A stretch of DNA of 64,000 nucleotides. Source: Arthrinium phaeospermum. Taxonomy: Eukaryota > Ascomycota > Sordariomycetes > Amphisphaeriales > Apiosporaceae. Below, piece by piece: positions 21,660-33,971 of the stretch (its first letter is position 1; every line of letters starts with the position of its first letter). The notes under the pieces are model-generated. The model had not been told where the DNA came from. It searched no databases and worked only from the letters and a program-made list of their open reading frames with translations. The position numbers and the translations under genes were made by a program. Where the stretch lies: the NCBI GenBank assembly GCA_006503535.1, contig QYRS01000002.1, positions 4,836,001-4,900,000 of the forward strand. Reading direction: 5' to 3'.

Positions 21660-22705
21660 TTAGAACGAAGCCAAGATCACACCTGCGATTCCAGCAGCAG
21701 CCGCAGCTGTCAGAACAGAAGCGCCGCTCTTGCCAGCCGCCGACTGGGGATTGACGCCCGTAGCGGAGCCACCCAGGTACCAAGAGCCGATATCCGTCAG
21801 CTCGCCGTCGTTGTTCAGCATGACCGCGTTGGGCCCAACGTTGCTAACCTTGGACCGGAACGAGCCGAAGTAGCTGTAGCGGGCGACGCTGGGGAGGCGA
21901 TCGAAGTACTCGCAGGTCGTGTTGAAGAAGCTCTGGGTCGTCGACAGGTCCTGGTTGTCCCAGTTGTACTCGGTGATCCATTGCGTTACGTTGGGGAAAC
22001 TGCGGTAGAGAAATCCGTAGTTAGTAGTCTGTCTTCGGGTTGGAAGTCTTCAAGTGTGCGAGCAAGTCTTGATGAAGGCCGAGAGGGGAAAAAGTGGAAG
22101 AGAACTTACGCAGCGGACAAGGAGCCCATGTGGCTGGCCAGTCCCTCGAAGCTGCCGTAGAAGTGGATGGGCAGGAAGTCAAAGGTGCAGTTCTTGTTGT
22201 CGAAGGCCTTGGTGCACGCCGTGGCAAAGTTCTGCGTCCACTTGACGCCGCGGTCGCTGCCGGTGACGGCAGGCATGCCCAGCTTGACGCCGCGCTTGGC
22301 CAGGGGCTCCATGTTGTTGACCCAGATCTGGGCGGCCGACTCGGGGTCGAGGTTGCTGCCGCCGCTGACGGCGCCGTCGGGCTCGTTGAAGCCCAGCACG
22401 TGGGAGATGTTGTGGCCGGCGCCCATCTGCTGCGTCACGCTGTCGAGGAACTCGGTGCCGTCGACCTTGCCCCACATCATGGGCACGAACTCGAACTTGT
22501 CCTGCGGCACGTCGGCGAACGAGGGGGCCGGCGTCGGCTTGTAGTTGTAGTACCACGTCAGGTCGCTGCCGGGCTTGACCCAGATCTGGCTATCCTGGGG
22601 CCATTGCTCGTTGGGGACGAAGACGAGACCGCGTTTGCTCGAGGTGGCCGCCGTGGCTACCGAAGAGCCGAGGGCCAGGAGGAGGAGCTGTGCTGCTTGT
22701 CGCAT
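21660..22705 (-). CDS. GH128-like secreted glycosyl hydrolase, possibly GPI-anchored
   Basis: Exons 22705-22110 and 21999-21660 give 311 residues. A signal peptide (MRQAAQLLLLALGSSVATAA) precedes the glycosyl-hydrolase core of Asl1/GH128-type beta-glucanases: KRGLVFVPNEQ, WYYNYKPTP, FVPMMWG, the acid/base loop VLGFNEPDG, FLPIHFYGSF and the nucleophile segment WITEYNW, then FDRLPSVARYSYFG. The C-terminus is a small-residue and hydrophobic tail (SGASVLTAAAAAGIAGVILA) after a Gly/Ser-rich stretch, as in GPI signals. Family members bind or cleave beta-1,3-glucan, so a cell-wall role is inferred. Confidence 0.9.
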
Positions 22706-25317
22706 CGTGGATGGGGAGGGAGGTATTATACAAGAATCCGCCGAACGAATGGATCGAGGGCCGATGTTACTATCTTGCCCGGGGTATCTGATCGCGGAGG
22801 TGGTCGAGGGGGCCCCTGGTGTAGATCAACCAATTGCGTGGAGGCCGTGGTTGGTCTCGCGACTCTTCGACTGTTCGGCTTTCAACGAGCGGTGTTGTGA
22901 CGAATCACTAAACGATAGGAATGATACAAGTTCAATGAAAGGCAAAAAGCGAAGGAATACGATAATTGAACGGCAGAGAAAGCCGAGCGACAAGAAGAGG
23001 CGCTGCCATGGTGTTTTGTTGGTTGGTAGAGCGGCCGCAGAACCTGCTCATTCGCACTCGACCGTCTGCATCCAGCCTCTAGCTTCAGGGCGCCCGCGAG
23101 CCAACCAGCTGAGTTAGGCCGCCCATCTAGTCAGGTACTGGCCGACGGCAGCGCGGAAGAAAGAGGAGACCTCTGAAGACGCAAGGGTGGCCAGGCTCAC
23201 CTATCAGGCGCTGCCGAAAAGAGATGGTGGTTGCATGTTGGCCGATAGGTTGGGTTGCTCTGCTTTTTTTTTCTTACTTGTCATTGCGCCTAGCAGCTTG
23301 GCCTAGAGCAATACGACGCCAGCTGGCGCCACATTATTTCCACTCCCCGCTCTGTTCCTCGGGTTGGCGCACGGAAAACCCGCTAAAGTTCTGCATCTAG
23401 ATCCATTAGTGGACATGACGAGATAAGACAGGTTCGTCTCAACCCGAATCGACAGTGCTAGCAAATAAAAATAGATCCAATTGCGACTGCCGCCAACAGA
23501 CATGGCTGGTCAATTTCTTGATATATCACGAAGCTTACTGAAACGAAGATGCAGGACACCTACTTCTATCATTGAATTCCCTTTCATGAAGTTGGTTTGC
23601 TGCTTACACTCACGGCAGGAGGACAGACACACTGACCATGCCGGCAAAACCAAACTGGCTAGCCGCCGTTCTGGCCGGTCGGTTTTGTACTTAGATTCAG
23701 GTTCAGCCAAGTGCGATCCACTGATCCACCGCACCAACATCTGCCATTGACTCGGCAGAAGAGCCGATCTAACCTAAGTAATAGCATCATCAATCGGCTG
23801 CTGGGTCTGAAAAAAAAATTGGTATTGAAGATATTTCAATCCCCCATCATGTGCCTGTTTGGCAGGCAGGCTGGAACGCGATGAAGATCATTGAACGTCC
23901 ATGCTTCAGGTAGATGGGGGAGGGGCAGATGCCTGGCAATGCCCGCCATCCATGTCAAGTCAACTCCAGCGAACCAGCCAGGCGGATTGCCTTCCCGCTT
24001 TCCCCTGGCGCTAAGTTCTGACAACGACAAACGCATGTCACATTGACTGCTGACCTGTCGTCCAGCATAATTGAACGTCTCGGTCATTATCTCGGACTTT
24101 TCAATGTCTCGGATTTTTCACAGATATTATACGGTGAAATCCGTCGTTCTCCTGCATTGGTGATCCAGTCTGTTTCCAGTTATGATGTGTATCAGGAGTC
24201 TATCTTCAGGGGACGATATCGTGCAACCGGCCTTCCTAGTCAAAAGAGCCACATCCACAATCCGCTTTTTTTTTATTCAGGCGCCAAGGAAGCGCCCATA
24301 CGTACGTTTCCGTCATGACTAGTCTACATCGATGCCATGTTCTTGATATCCTTAAGAAGTGGTGTTGTCGAGCGTCCCACTCGAGTGAGACGATATCAGA
24401 TGGTATGCGCTCCAGCGCTTGACCAATAATGTCACGCAACTCCCATATCAACCGCTTCTTACCAGGGCAATCGATCAAGCTCAACAACGCGATTTTGTCT
24501 GTACGATGTCCTAGAGGCAGTATAGGCAGAGAATATACCCAGTCAGTCATTGCATTACCGTAGCTATCGTCACGACTTTCTGATCACGTCAAAGTATGAT
24601 TTCTGAAACTAAGAACATGTACCCAAGCTCAGAATATGATCATCTTAAGAGGGATGCTATCTTTCCTAACCTATTTAGTACATGTCTGCGGTAGTAACAT
24701 TGGCTATGTATCTACTTAGAGGCAGTAGAATTTGACCCCTCCTGTGGTGACTCTTTTGTCCATATTCTCAATATAGTTTCGGTATTTTCTCCCGTTTGAC
24801 TCTTTCTTCCCAGTTGTATAGAACCGCCGTCATTTGGGGTAATATAGTACAAGCCGCGTTGAATGTACTAATTTGAAGTTTTCACCTTACCTCATGGGCG
24901 GTCTCTCATGTGGGCGCATCATTATGCACTGGCAACAACGAATCATGATCTTGATCTATACAGTGTTGTTAGTGAACCCACCAGCCAGCCAGTGTAGGAT
25001 GACCATGTTACTCAAGGGAGACCAGCAACGAGACATTAGGGTATAGTAATAATGACTTGGCAAGATATAAAGGGACGGAGCGTAAAATACCACAAAACAA
25101 CTGGTTTAATACAAAAGGACCTGACACTCAAACTGACGAGTATCAACAACCATCACTATTAGTGGCATGACCCCAGCCAGCACGATTTCAACATCAGGCG
25201 TATAAGGCCACCGAAGCTCTTTTCTTTCCGGTATATCTCTCTGCATATATGTTTTCGACTCTCGCTTCTCATTCTACTACTTTTCGTGCAGCCATAGGGC
25301 TTACTAGAATATGCTCA
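22706..25317. other. Gene-poor interval, 2.6 kb
   Basis: No convincing gene. Short frames on both strands (for example 23836-24087 minus and 24236-24550 minus) lack domains and have AT-rich, unbiased codons. The interval is AT-richer than the genes and has TA-rich runs near 24600-24900. It could be decayed DNA or regulatory sequence. Confidence 0.5.
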
Positions 25318-25674
25318 TCACTTCCCGTTCGTCTTGTTTCTCTGTCCAAGATGAGTCCATGACCCTTCACGTCCACCCTCCTGCAGCCATCGAGACATCT
25401 GATAGCCCGCTTCAGTTTGTTCGGGAGACACGGTGTGGTGATGTGCTGTCTGCGAAGACTGATGTCCCTTTGGAGCTTTACCCTTCGAGGATGAGACGGC
25501 GTGCCCCTTGATCTTGTCAGTTGGTGTTCTGGGTGATATATCTAAGGCCATACGCACCTTGGGAATCTTGGTTGAAGGAACGGAGGCCCACGCCCCGACG
25601 TGTGCAAGCATACTGTCTTGGGACGCGGTGGAGGCCTGGGGACGCTTTTGTTGAGAGGAATTGGGGGAAGGCAT
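25318..25674 (-). CDS. Hypothetical small basic protein
   Basis: An unspliced frame of 118 residues, not recognised. The start sits in a good fungal context (ATCATCATGCC). Codons are mostly C/G-ending, unlike the AT-rich surroundings, which is the main reason to list it. The protein is Ser/Pro/Gln/Lys/His-rich without signal peptide or helix: KIPKVRMALDISPRTPTDK and HAVSSSKGKAPKGHQSS are typical stretches. It could be a disordered nuclear protein or a chance frame. Confidence 0.3.
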   Translation of the reverse strand: MPSPNSSQQKRPQASTASQDSMLAHVGAWASVPSTKIPKVRMALDISPRTPTDKIKGHAVSSSKGKAPKGHQSSQTAHHHTVSPEQTEAGYQMSRWLQEGGREGSWTHLGQRNKTNGK

Positions 25675-26499
25675 GATGATAGTATCGAGTTGGTATCCTC
25701 AGACTTTGTATGTAACGGTATGGCAAGGCGAGTACTGCGTTGAAGTTGAGATATCTGTTGTTCTCTGTGAAGGAATGGAGGAAACTGTCGATGGATCATT
25801 GGATTGAGGAAGGCAAGCCTCGCCTAATTATAAGAAGGCAATTTGTTTGTAAAGAATCGGACTTCTCACGGTTTGTTGCTACTCATACTTCCTATGCATC
25901 AACCACTGAGTCAACCCAGGACAACATTTACAATTTCCTAATAGGGTCATTCGTTATTACACAGCAGTAGCAAGCAAACAGTCTTCTCCAGTCATACGAG
26001 TGGTTCACCAGCTGTCTGGACATCGGCCAAGACATGGCTATGCATTGTATGCATATACTCCAGAGTTGTCAATTCCAATTCCTCAGAGCGGTAAGGTCGC
26101 GGGAGATATTGCGCTTGCAAAGGGTTCATGTGCCAGGGGCCTCAAGCTGACCGAACTTACAAACCCCGTTTTGGGTTAGCCGCACGTCAAAAAGACGGTG
26201 CCAACTTGCATCGTATCATGGGGGGTTGCTGTCGATCTACCGGGGCTAACCCGTTTGGGGTTTTGGAAGTTCGCCCGCTGACTGCAGGTGCAGTTCAGTT
26301 ACATTGGCCCTCTTATTGATGGCGTCAGATGGCAGTGCAGTGCAGTTCCGGATTGTCGACTTGAGAAAGCCCCTTCTGGGGATTCTTACTTCTCTGCTCT
26401 CCTCATGCCTACTCCCTATTGAACGACCATCGCTCCAACAACCCCCCCCTCTCAGTGCTGCCTGGAGATTCCACATGACGCTTTTCTCCTAACACAGCC
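25675..26499. other. Upstream region of Clr5 copy 1, duplicated at 28503
   Basis: From about 25919 this sequence aligns with the region upstream of the second Clr5 gene. Matching blocks include AGGACA...TTTACAATTTCCT and GGTCATTCGTTATTA (partners at about 28504-28540) and TTTTGGAAGTTCG...CTGACTGCAGG (about 26260; partner about 28980). So the promoter was duplicated with the gene. No other coding sequence is seen. Confidence 0.55.
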
Positions 26500-28390
26500 A
26501 TGGCCGGAATCGCATTCATTCAGTGCACTGGGGAGCCCGCCCGGGTGCATTGTTCACGCATCCCTCGGACCCTCTGGGAGACGAAGAAGCAACAGATCAT
26601 TAAACTTTTCCAGAGCTATACACTGAATGAAGCCATTGAGAAAATGGCACAAGATGGCTTTACAGCAAAGTACGTCATGGCCACCTGAGATCGGTTAGTA
26701 CGAGGAAGTACTTCGACTGACTATTGGCAAAGCCGCCGACAATACATATATCAGCTCGGACAGTGGGGTGTGACCAAGTACAAGGTCGGCCGTGATAAGA
26801 AGACGGACATAAACGACACATTTAGCAACAAACGCAAATACGCTGTCAATGGGGCAACACATGCCGATGATGAATGCGAAGAGTCAACTCCATCATCATC
26901 GCCCGTGATGCCTGTCTCGAAGAGACTCAAACCGAATAGGGATCCCGATCAAAAAGACATCGACAGAGTCGCCGCCATGCTGCTTGCTCAACGGTTTCGG
27001 GACCCTCTGATGGATTATCAAGCCTTTTATCTAGTGACCAAGCTATTGGACTTGCTGTTCCTCTCCAAACCTAGGTGGGACGCCGGCGAGGGAAACGACG
27101 AAATAGCCCTCGAAGTATCTCTGTCTGCAAGGAAGATCAGAGCGCATGCCGATGGCGGCCTGTGGAGTCCCATGTCGGACTATTACAACTACGACAAGGA
27201 ACCTCGTCTGACCAGTTACCGGTCTTACCTTGGTGACATCGGGGATTATCTCTGTGGGATACAGCGATGGGGCGATGCTTTCGATGTATACGCCCTGATA
27301 CTGGAATATATCTACACAGAAGATGTAGACATAATGACCCTACTATCTTGTGTGAGGTCTGCCAACAACCGCAACGCCTGCCGGTGGATTGCATGGTTTC
27401 TATGACGTGGCTCAAAACACTACGCCCGCCAACCGGGACACTGTCAGTCTAGTTCATCTGGTATTGGCAAAGAGGTTCTCGAGGCACGGGTTGTCTGCTG
27501 ACGCAAAAGAGCACATGACGGCGGCAATTCAGTTGAGAGAGCAGGTCAGTTCATGCCTCAGCGACAACTCCTCTGAAACCCATGAGAGCCTTTGGACCTC
27601 TGTTCAGGACACACACTTCGTTGATGTCCGAAAGAAGTTGGACGTAATCAACGACACAGCAGTTCCGACAAGCACGGCAGGCCCAAAGGGAATCGCTACG
27701 AGGTCTTCTTCACAGCTGACCATGGAGCTCAACTTGCTATGGTCGAAGCTTGTCAGCTTCGCAAAGGTGATCCAGGAGCGTATATCCGAGACCGTTGCCG
27801 ACTGGGAGGTGAGAGGGGGGGAAGGACCAAACGTTGGCACGGTCGACCTATCTGTCGTCTTCTTCAAGATCCTTTGGCAGGCGCAACTCAACAGATCACG
27901 AGAACTTTGGCCAGGATCAGCCGAGACGGATAGTGGTGTCTCCACTGTCCGAGAGAGGCTCTGCCTATCGCTACCCGACTTTGTGGGGACTTGCTGTGAC
28001 ATGCTTGCGCAAAAAGTCATACGTACCTTTGTGCAAGCAAGAGGTATCAGGACCCTGCCGACGTTGAGAGACCATTTGCGTGACCTTGATCTGGTCAAGC
28101 TTGTGTGTCGGATGGATATAACAGAGCTCCATTCGTTATTTGTGGATTGCTACTGTAATCGCAATTCCAACTCGGGATCTCGCTCGAGCGAAGTCGTGCT
28201 GATTGATCCACTGGCGTCGACACTGGCACCGTCCTGCACATCTTCAGACTTGTCGTATCAAGCAATGATTGAAGCGCGTGTTGCGATGGCTCGGGATAGG
28301 TCAACGGGTTGGGAAGGTTTGCCATCGCTCTCGCGTGAGATAGATGAGCTGAGTGTCAGCATGGAGAGCGTGGGTGTAGATGATTATTAA
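26500..28390 (+). pseudogene. Clr5-domain protein, copy 1, frameshifted
   Basis: Exon 1 is 26500-26669; exon 2 runs from 26733. The joined N-terminus carries a Clr5 domain, a roughly 55-residue helix-turn DNA-binding module: IPRTLWETKKQQIIKLF, TLNEAIEKMAQDGFTA and RRQYIYQLGQWGVTKYK. A nuclear-type basic stretch (VSKRLKPNRDPD) and a TPR-like region (YRSYLGDIGDYLCGIQRWGDA) follow. The frame stops at 27405, while the homologous protein continues in the next frame to 28390 (HLVLAKRFSRHG ... IDELSVSMESVGV). Against copy 2, the stretch 27388-27460 has one extra base. If real, the product is cut after about 280 residues but keeps the Clr5 domain. A sequence error is the alternative. Confidence 0.7.
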
Positions 28391-29204
28391 CGTGAGGCAA
28401 CATTGGTTCTCCCATGAAGAAGAAGCCAGGAATGGAATCAACGTGCCCCTTAGTCTTGTAAGCTGACATTTTAAGTGACATTTTTCGATTCAAACTCACC
28501 TTAGGACATTTAAAATTTCCTTTTTAGGTCATTCATTATTATTCCACGGTAATAGCAAATACCCTCGTTAGGGCACAGACGATCCTGCCCCGATTCAACG
28601 CTGGCCATGACAATACGATACATGCACGTCAGTGTTGTAAATTCCAATTTCCCAAAATGGCAAGATCGCTGCGGAACATGGTAGGGTCGAAGGTGCACGG
28701 AGGAGTGTAGTCTAGGTTGCTAATTGACCCGATAAGCCTTGTTGAATCATCGCCCGGAAGGCTGATCTGAATGCCGTGTTCTGCTTTGTTGTTGGTCTGC
28801 ATAGGGGTCACCTGCCAAGCATGATGCAGCTGAATCTGTGGTGCTTTGCGCCCCTTGTCAAGTGACCAGACCGAAATTCCAAAATCCCAATTCGGATAAT
28901 TACACGTCAACGAGGCGGCAGCCATACGTTCCATATCACGGGCGTCATCATATGCTGATGGGGCTAGCCGCTTTGGGACTTTGGAAATTCGTCCTTTGAC
29001 TGCAGGCGCATATACACCTATCCATTGATTGGTCATTGGGGAAAGCAGCAGCCCCAGATCAGGCTGTCGATTTGAAAGGAACCTCTGCTAACACTCTCTG
29101 TCTGCCATGTCCTCTACTGCTTCTCTTCTAACCACCATCGCTCATATGTCCACTCTCACTATACTTGAACACCATTTACAAACAGTTCGGCTCCTAATCT
29201 AGCA
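28391..29204. other. Spacer between the Clr5 paralogues
   Basis: The 814 bp contain the 3' flank of copy 1 and, from about 28503, the diverged duplicate of the copy 1 upstream region. The promoter of copy 2 must lie here. No other gene seen. Confidence 0.5.
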
Positions 29205-31407
29205 ATGCCCGATAATGAATTCATTCAGTGCACCGGTGAGCCCGAACGGCTGCACTCAGCACGCATTCCTCGTGCCCTCTGGGAGGAGAAGCGGTCACAA
29301 ATCATCAGCCTATTCAAGGATCTTACTCTAAATGAGGTCATCGAGAAGATGAAACAAGATGGCTTCACAGCAAAGTACGTCATATCCTTGAATCTAATAG
29401 TACGAGCAACTACTCATACTCTTTTCTCAAAGTCGTCGACAGTATGTCTATCAGCTTGAGCAGTGGGGGGTCAAGAAGTACAAGGCCCAGAGCGACAAAA
29501 GTCCGGATGCAGATGACGCACTCGGCATCAAGCGCAAGCATGATCATCAAAACGCATCAGCATCGTCCTCTTCGCATGTCGTGCCATCTAGTAAAAGACG
29601 CAAAGTATCAGTGGAGTGGGAAATCGGGCCAGATGAGGATATGTCACAAACATCTGCGAGCGGGGCCAGTTCAGCTTTCAGAGTCAGTGATAGCTCATAT
29701 CCTTCCGCAGGGCGTTTAACCCTGATACCTGGCTTTCACCAGAGCCCGGCACATCAGCTTTGGAGGTTCCTGAATGAGTCAAAGGCCTGTTGGTATAATG
29801 GGAGAAGAAACCACGAGATAGCTCGGGATGTCTCCTGGTGTGTGAAGATGATTGGATCGCAAACCGAGATCAGGTTCTGGCAAGACATCAGTACAACCCC
29901 CAACCTTGAAAGGTCCAAGGATCATGGTCACCGGTCTTATCTTCAAGACATAGGAGACTATCTTTGCGGAATCAAAGAATGGGACGAGGCGCTCGAAATC
30001 TACGAGCTAGCGTTGGACCACTCAGGAGTGTCGCATGACATGAACGTGGATAGCATGATTGTGTCGTATGTACGCTGTGCCGATGCCCTAGAGGCCTGCC
30101 AGTTGGCTGCATCCTTCCTTCGGGATTACCACATACGCAGGGGGGTCGATCCGGGCTCCTTGATGATGGCACATCTTGTATTAGCGAGCAATTTCGCGAG
30201 GCATGGAAGGTGCGCCGACGCCGAAGAACAAGTGCAGGAGGCACAGCGTCTTGACAAACAAGCGTACGGTAACATGAAAGGCAGATCTGCCAAAGGATGG
30301 AGCATTTTGACCTCGGTACTAGATTGGTATTGGTTCAAGGTCCAGAGGGATTGCGGTCTTGTGGGAGAGGATTTATGGATCACGAGGGAATCTGTCTGGG
30401 GAAATTCCATATGGCCTCTTCAATGTTCGCTCCCGGATCTTAGCTTGCTAAGGTCAGCATTGCTAGATTTTTTCAAGATCATCAAGGAGAAATGGCTGGA
30501 TAACGGGATCGAGGCACTTGGAGGAGGAGAAACACACGAGAACGACAAATTCTCACTCTCCGTCATATTCTTTCGAATCATTTGGCATGCCCAATTCGAG
30601 AAGTCGCAGGTCCGCGGGCTGACGTGGGCAATGGGGGAAGGCAGTTTTGTTGATGGCCCATGGTGGCGCGACTTGCCGCTACCAGACTTCATGGGCACAT
30701 GCTGCGACATCCTTGCTGGGAAAGCCATGGGACGGCGGCTTTCAGAAATCCCCAGGACCCTGAAGGCCTGGAGAGATTGCTTGTGCAAACGCGACCTGGG
30801 CTCTATTGTGTCACGAATGGAAGCCCGGGACCTCTATTTGGCCTTCTTGGGATTATACTGCAATCGCGATGGAGTTATCCGCTCCATACAGCGAGGAGCC
30901 CTCGTGGACGAAGAAGACTACAGACCGCCAGTTGAAACGATAACATACTGGGAAGAGGAGGCAACTGCCGAAAGTACGGAAATCGGGGGAAGTGATAGGC
31001 CCAAACAAGACCCAGAAACGTCTAGCGATTCGCCAACAACCACGCCGAGATTGACTGAGCTACCAGCATTATTAGAGGATCTTGCTGATAATGGTGCTAT
31101 GGACGATAGTCAGTTGTCGTCAGACACGGACATATCAACTTCATTCCAGCCGCGCTCAATGCCATGCTCGTTACCACGCGGTAGTGTGGACAACTACTAT
31201 CTCGACCCGACCTGGGGATCACCATGTCGGTCTTCGCTGGCATCGTACGGGCACATGATCGAAGCCCGGGCGGCGATGGCGAGGAGCCGGAAGCAGGCGG
31301 AGGATGGCAAACCGGCGAAGGGGGCGGGAGGGAGCTTGCCCTCGGCCATGATCAGGATGGAGGAGCTGAGCGTCTCTATGGGGAGTGTCAGCTTACAGGA
31401 TATGTGA
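29205..31407 (+). CDS. Clr5-domain protein, copy 2, intact
   Basis: Exons 29205-29374 and 29433-31407 give 714 residues. The single intron interrupts the Clr5 domain at the same codon as in copy 1. Domain order: Clr5 module (IPRALWEEKRSQIISLF, TLNEVIEKMKQDGFTA, RRQYVYQLEQWGVKKYK), a basic segment (PSSKRRKVS) that may be a nuclear signal, then TPR-like helices (YLQDIGDYLCGIKEWDEALEIYELAL; HLVLASNFARHGRCADAEEQV). There is a long variable middle, an acidic linker near residues 560-620 absent from copy 1, and a conserved tail (MIEARAAMARSR; RMEELSVSMGSVS). The family is presumed regulatory, but its targets are unknown. Confidence 0.82.
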
Positions 31408-31680
31408 TGAAAAGGTGCGAAAAGTCTTCACGTGTGGGATTTCGTTGAGTTTTGGGCATTCCATGCAAGCGTTGGTCGCGATGGGGAAGATCATTCAGGA
31501 TTGATCAGTAAGAAGCAATCATGAATACAGTGTCATCGTTGGTCGAAATGACGTGGTTTGGTCAGACTAGATAGTTTCAGCGTACAAGAAGTTGAAATGC
31601 AGCGACATTATTAGTACAGTAAACAGTTCATCGCTCTAATTATTTCATGTACATAACAACCCTAAATACAGACCAAATCA

Positions 31681-33086
31681 TCATTGCTCGTTGACAAACA
31701 GACCCGCCATGCCCATACCGGTACCAATACACATGCTCGTCAGCAGAATCTTCTTCTTCTGGCGCCGGCACTCGCTGAGCCCCGTCACGATCTGGCGGGT
31801 GCCGGTGGAGCCGAGCGGGTGGCCCAGCGCGATGGCGCCGCCGCGGGGGTTCATCTTGGCCCAGTCGAGGCCGAGCTTGTCGCGGCAGTAGACGGCCATG
31901 GTGCCGAACGCCTCGTTGAGCTCGACGACGTCGCAGTCGGCGAGGGCGAGGTTGTGCTGCGCCAGCAGCTTGGGGATGGCGACGGCGGGACCAATACCCA
32001 TAATGCGCGGCGCCAGGCCCGCCACCGTCGAGCCCACGTACTTGGCCAGCACCGGCACGCCGAGCCGGATGGCCTTGGAGCGCTTCATCAGCACCACGGC
32101 GGCGGCGCCGTCGGTGACCTGGCTGGCGTTGCCGCCCGTGGTGACGGGCCCCCACTGCGGGAAGGCGCTGCGGATCTTGCCGAGGCCCTCGGCCGTGGTG
32201 CCGGGGCGGATGCCCTCGTCCTGCGTCAGGGTGACCTCCTTGACCTCGCCGTCGGCGCCCTTGACGCGCGTCGTGATGGGCACGATCTCGTCGGCGAACC
32301 AGCCGGCCTTCTGCGCGGCCTCGGCGCGGCGGAACGACTCGGCCGCGTACGTGTCGACCTGCTCGCGCGTGACGCCAAAGTCGCGCGCCACGTTCTCGCT
32401 CGTCCAGCCCATGGCCATCATGGTGTCGCGCGCCGCCTGGCTCTGCTTGAGCATCTCCTCGTCGAAGGGCTGGTCGAGCGCGTCCCCGCCAATCGTCATC
32501 GACTCGGCGCCGATGGCCACGCCCACCTCGATGGAGCCCGCCGCGATGGCGTGCGCGATGTCGGCCGTCGCCTTCAGGCCCGAGCTGCAGAAGCGGTTCA
32601 CCGAGGAGGCGCCCGAGGACTCGGGGAAGCCGGCCGAGAGGGCGGCGGCGCGGGCCTTGTAGGCGGCCTTTGCGTCGGAGACCTATCAAAAAGAAAGAGA
32701 GGGCCGCGTTAGCATTGCTTTCGTTGCGCATGCAATTGCGAGGGGTTTGGAGATATGAAAAGCGCAGTACGTACATTGCCGAAGCAGATATCCTCAACAA
32801 TGTTGGTGTCGAATCCGGCGCGCTCCTTGACCTCCTTCAAGAGCGCATATGTCATGTACTCTAACGTTGTGTCCTTGAAACCACCCTTCTTTCCCTTGCA
32901 AAGCGGCGTTCGAATGGCAAGCGTGATAACGATGTCGTCGGGGTTCTTGGAGGTTCTGGAGGATCGGTCAAGTTAGTCAAAGTACGTGCCGGACTTCGTG
33001 GGGGAAGTGGATTTGTCAACATACATCTGGGACAGCCCCGAGCCCGGAGACAGGTGCTTGAGGATAGAACCAATGCGCTCCGACAT
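31681..33086 (-). CDS. Peroxisomal 3-ketoacyl-CoA thiolase with PTS2
   Basis: Exons 33086-33025, 32955-32775 and 32682-31681 give 414 residues. It catalyses the thiolytic last step of fatty-acid beta-oxidation. Residues 4-12 (RIGSILKHL) match the PTS2 pattern R-I-x5-H-L exactly, so import into peroxisomes by the Pex7 route is expected. The catalytic cysteine is in NRFCSSGLKA; the other active-site motifs are ELNEAFG, GGAIALGHPLGSTGTR and the second cysteine in CIGTGMGMAGLF. Length is normal for Pot1-type thiolases. The first intron sits just after the targeting peptide. GC content and codon bias are high, as for a well-expressed housekeeping gene. Confidence 0.96.
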
Positions 33087-33971
33087 CTTGTATGTGTGGT
33101 GGGTTTTATCGGGGGATATAATTGGGAGAAATGGACAGGAAGAAAGTAATTGAGGAATGGAACAAGGCCGGCGACTCTGAGAATGGGAATCTGTTGAAGG
33201 GATGGAAGATAGTGATAGTAGTAATTGAAGCAAGTCAACAACGACTTGGAGGGTCCCAAGATTCAAGGGATCTGGACCTGTTGTGGGGCGTTTGGGGAAA
33301 ACAGCCGAGGCTTCGGCCAACTTCGGTTTTAGAGCCCTCTGGCTAAGCAACCCAGGCCCGGCAGATCGTTTCGGGCCACCCCCCAATCTTGTCACTAATC
33401 ACTAAAATCACCGCTAAAAAGTCTGGGGAAATCGGTCTAGCCAGGTGATTCTCTGGGGCGATATCCTCGGACTTTCATCTACGAGCGAGCAAGCCTCCCG
33501 TCTGAGTACATCTTGCCAGATAACTATCAATCTTTGATACTTCAGGCTGTTATAGTGGAGTTGATAAGTAAGCAGAGATGCTCGGGGTCTTTGCTCTACC
33601 AACGTACGTGTTTCGTAGTAATCATTCGGTTTTCTGCATGTGCCACCAGGAACGCTTCTGAAGCTCCACACCCGCTGGTCAGCCGTGGTGAGCTGGCCCC
33701 GACCCTGACTACTGCACAATGGGTTGTCAAAACATTTTCATCGTCAGCACTGTTTCTGCGCATTAGATGAATTTGTCTGAAACGAAAAGGATATAGATGC
33801 CAATCGAGTTGTTTGTCTCAGCTAACGATTGATGAAAAGTCTCGGATAGTTCAAGCTGACTGTCTCTGAAGCATAACCTTTACGTCCTCACACCATAGAC
33901 CGTGTCCCATCCTCAACCCCCTTTATCCAAACATACTGTCCATACCTTCAATCCCCAAAGCCCCATCAATA
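33087..33971. other. Intergenic, 885 bp
   Basis: No gene supported. The left part is the thiolase promoter; the right part is the 3' flank of the P450. No repeats noted. Confidence 0.5.

Noticed and set aside
22094..22900. Plus-strand frame of 268 residues over the GH128 gene
   Set aside because: Antisense of a gene with signal peptide and both catalytic glutamates; no homology of its own.
31684..32712. Long plus-strand frame of 342 residues opposite the thiolase
   Set aside because: It is the antisense of a GC-rich conserved thiolase exon, with Ala/Gly/Arg/His-biased composition and no domain.
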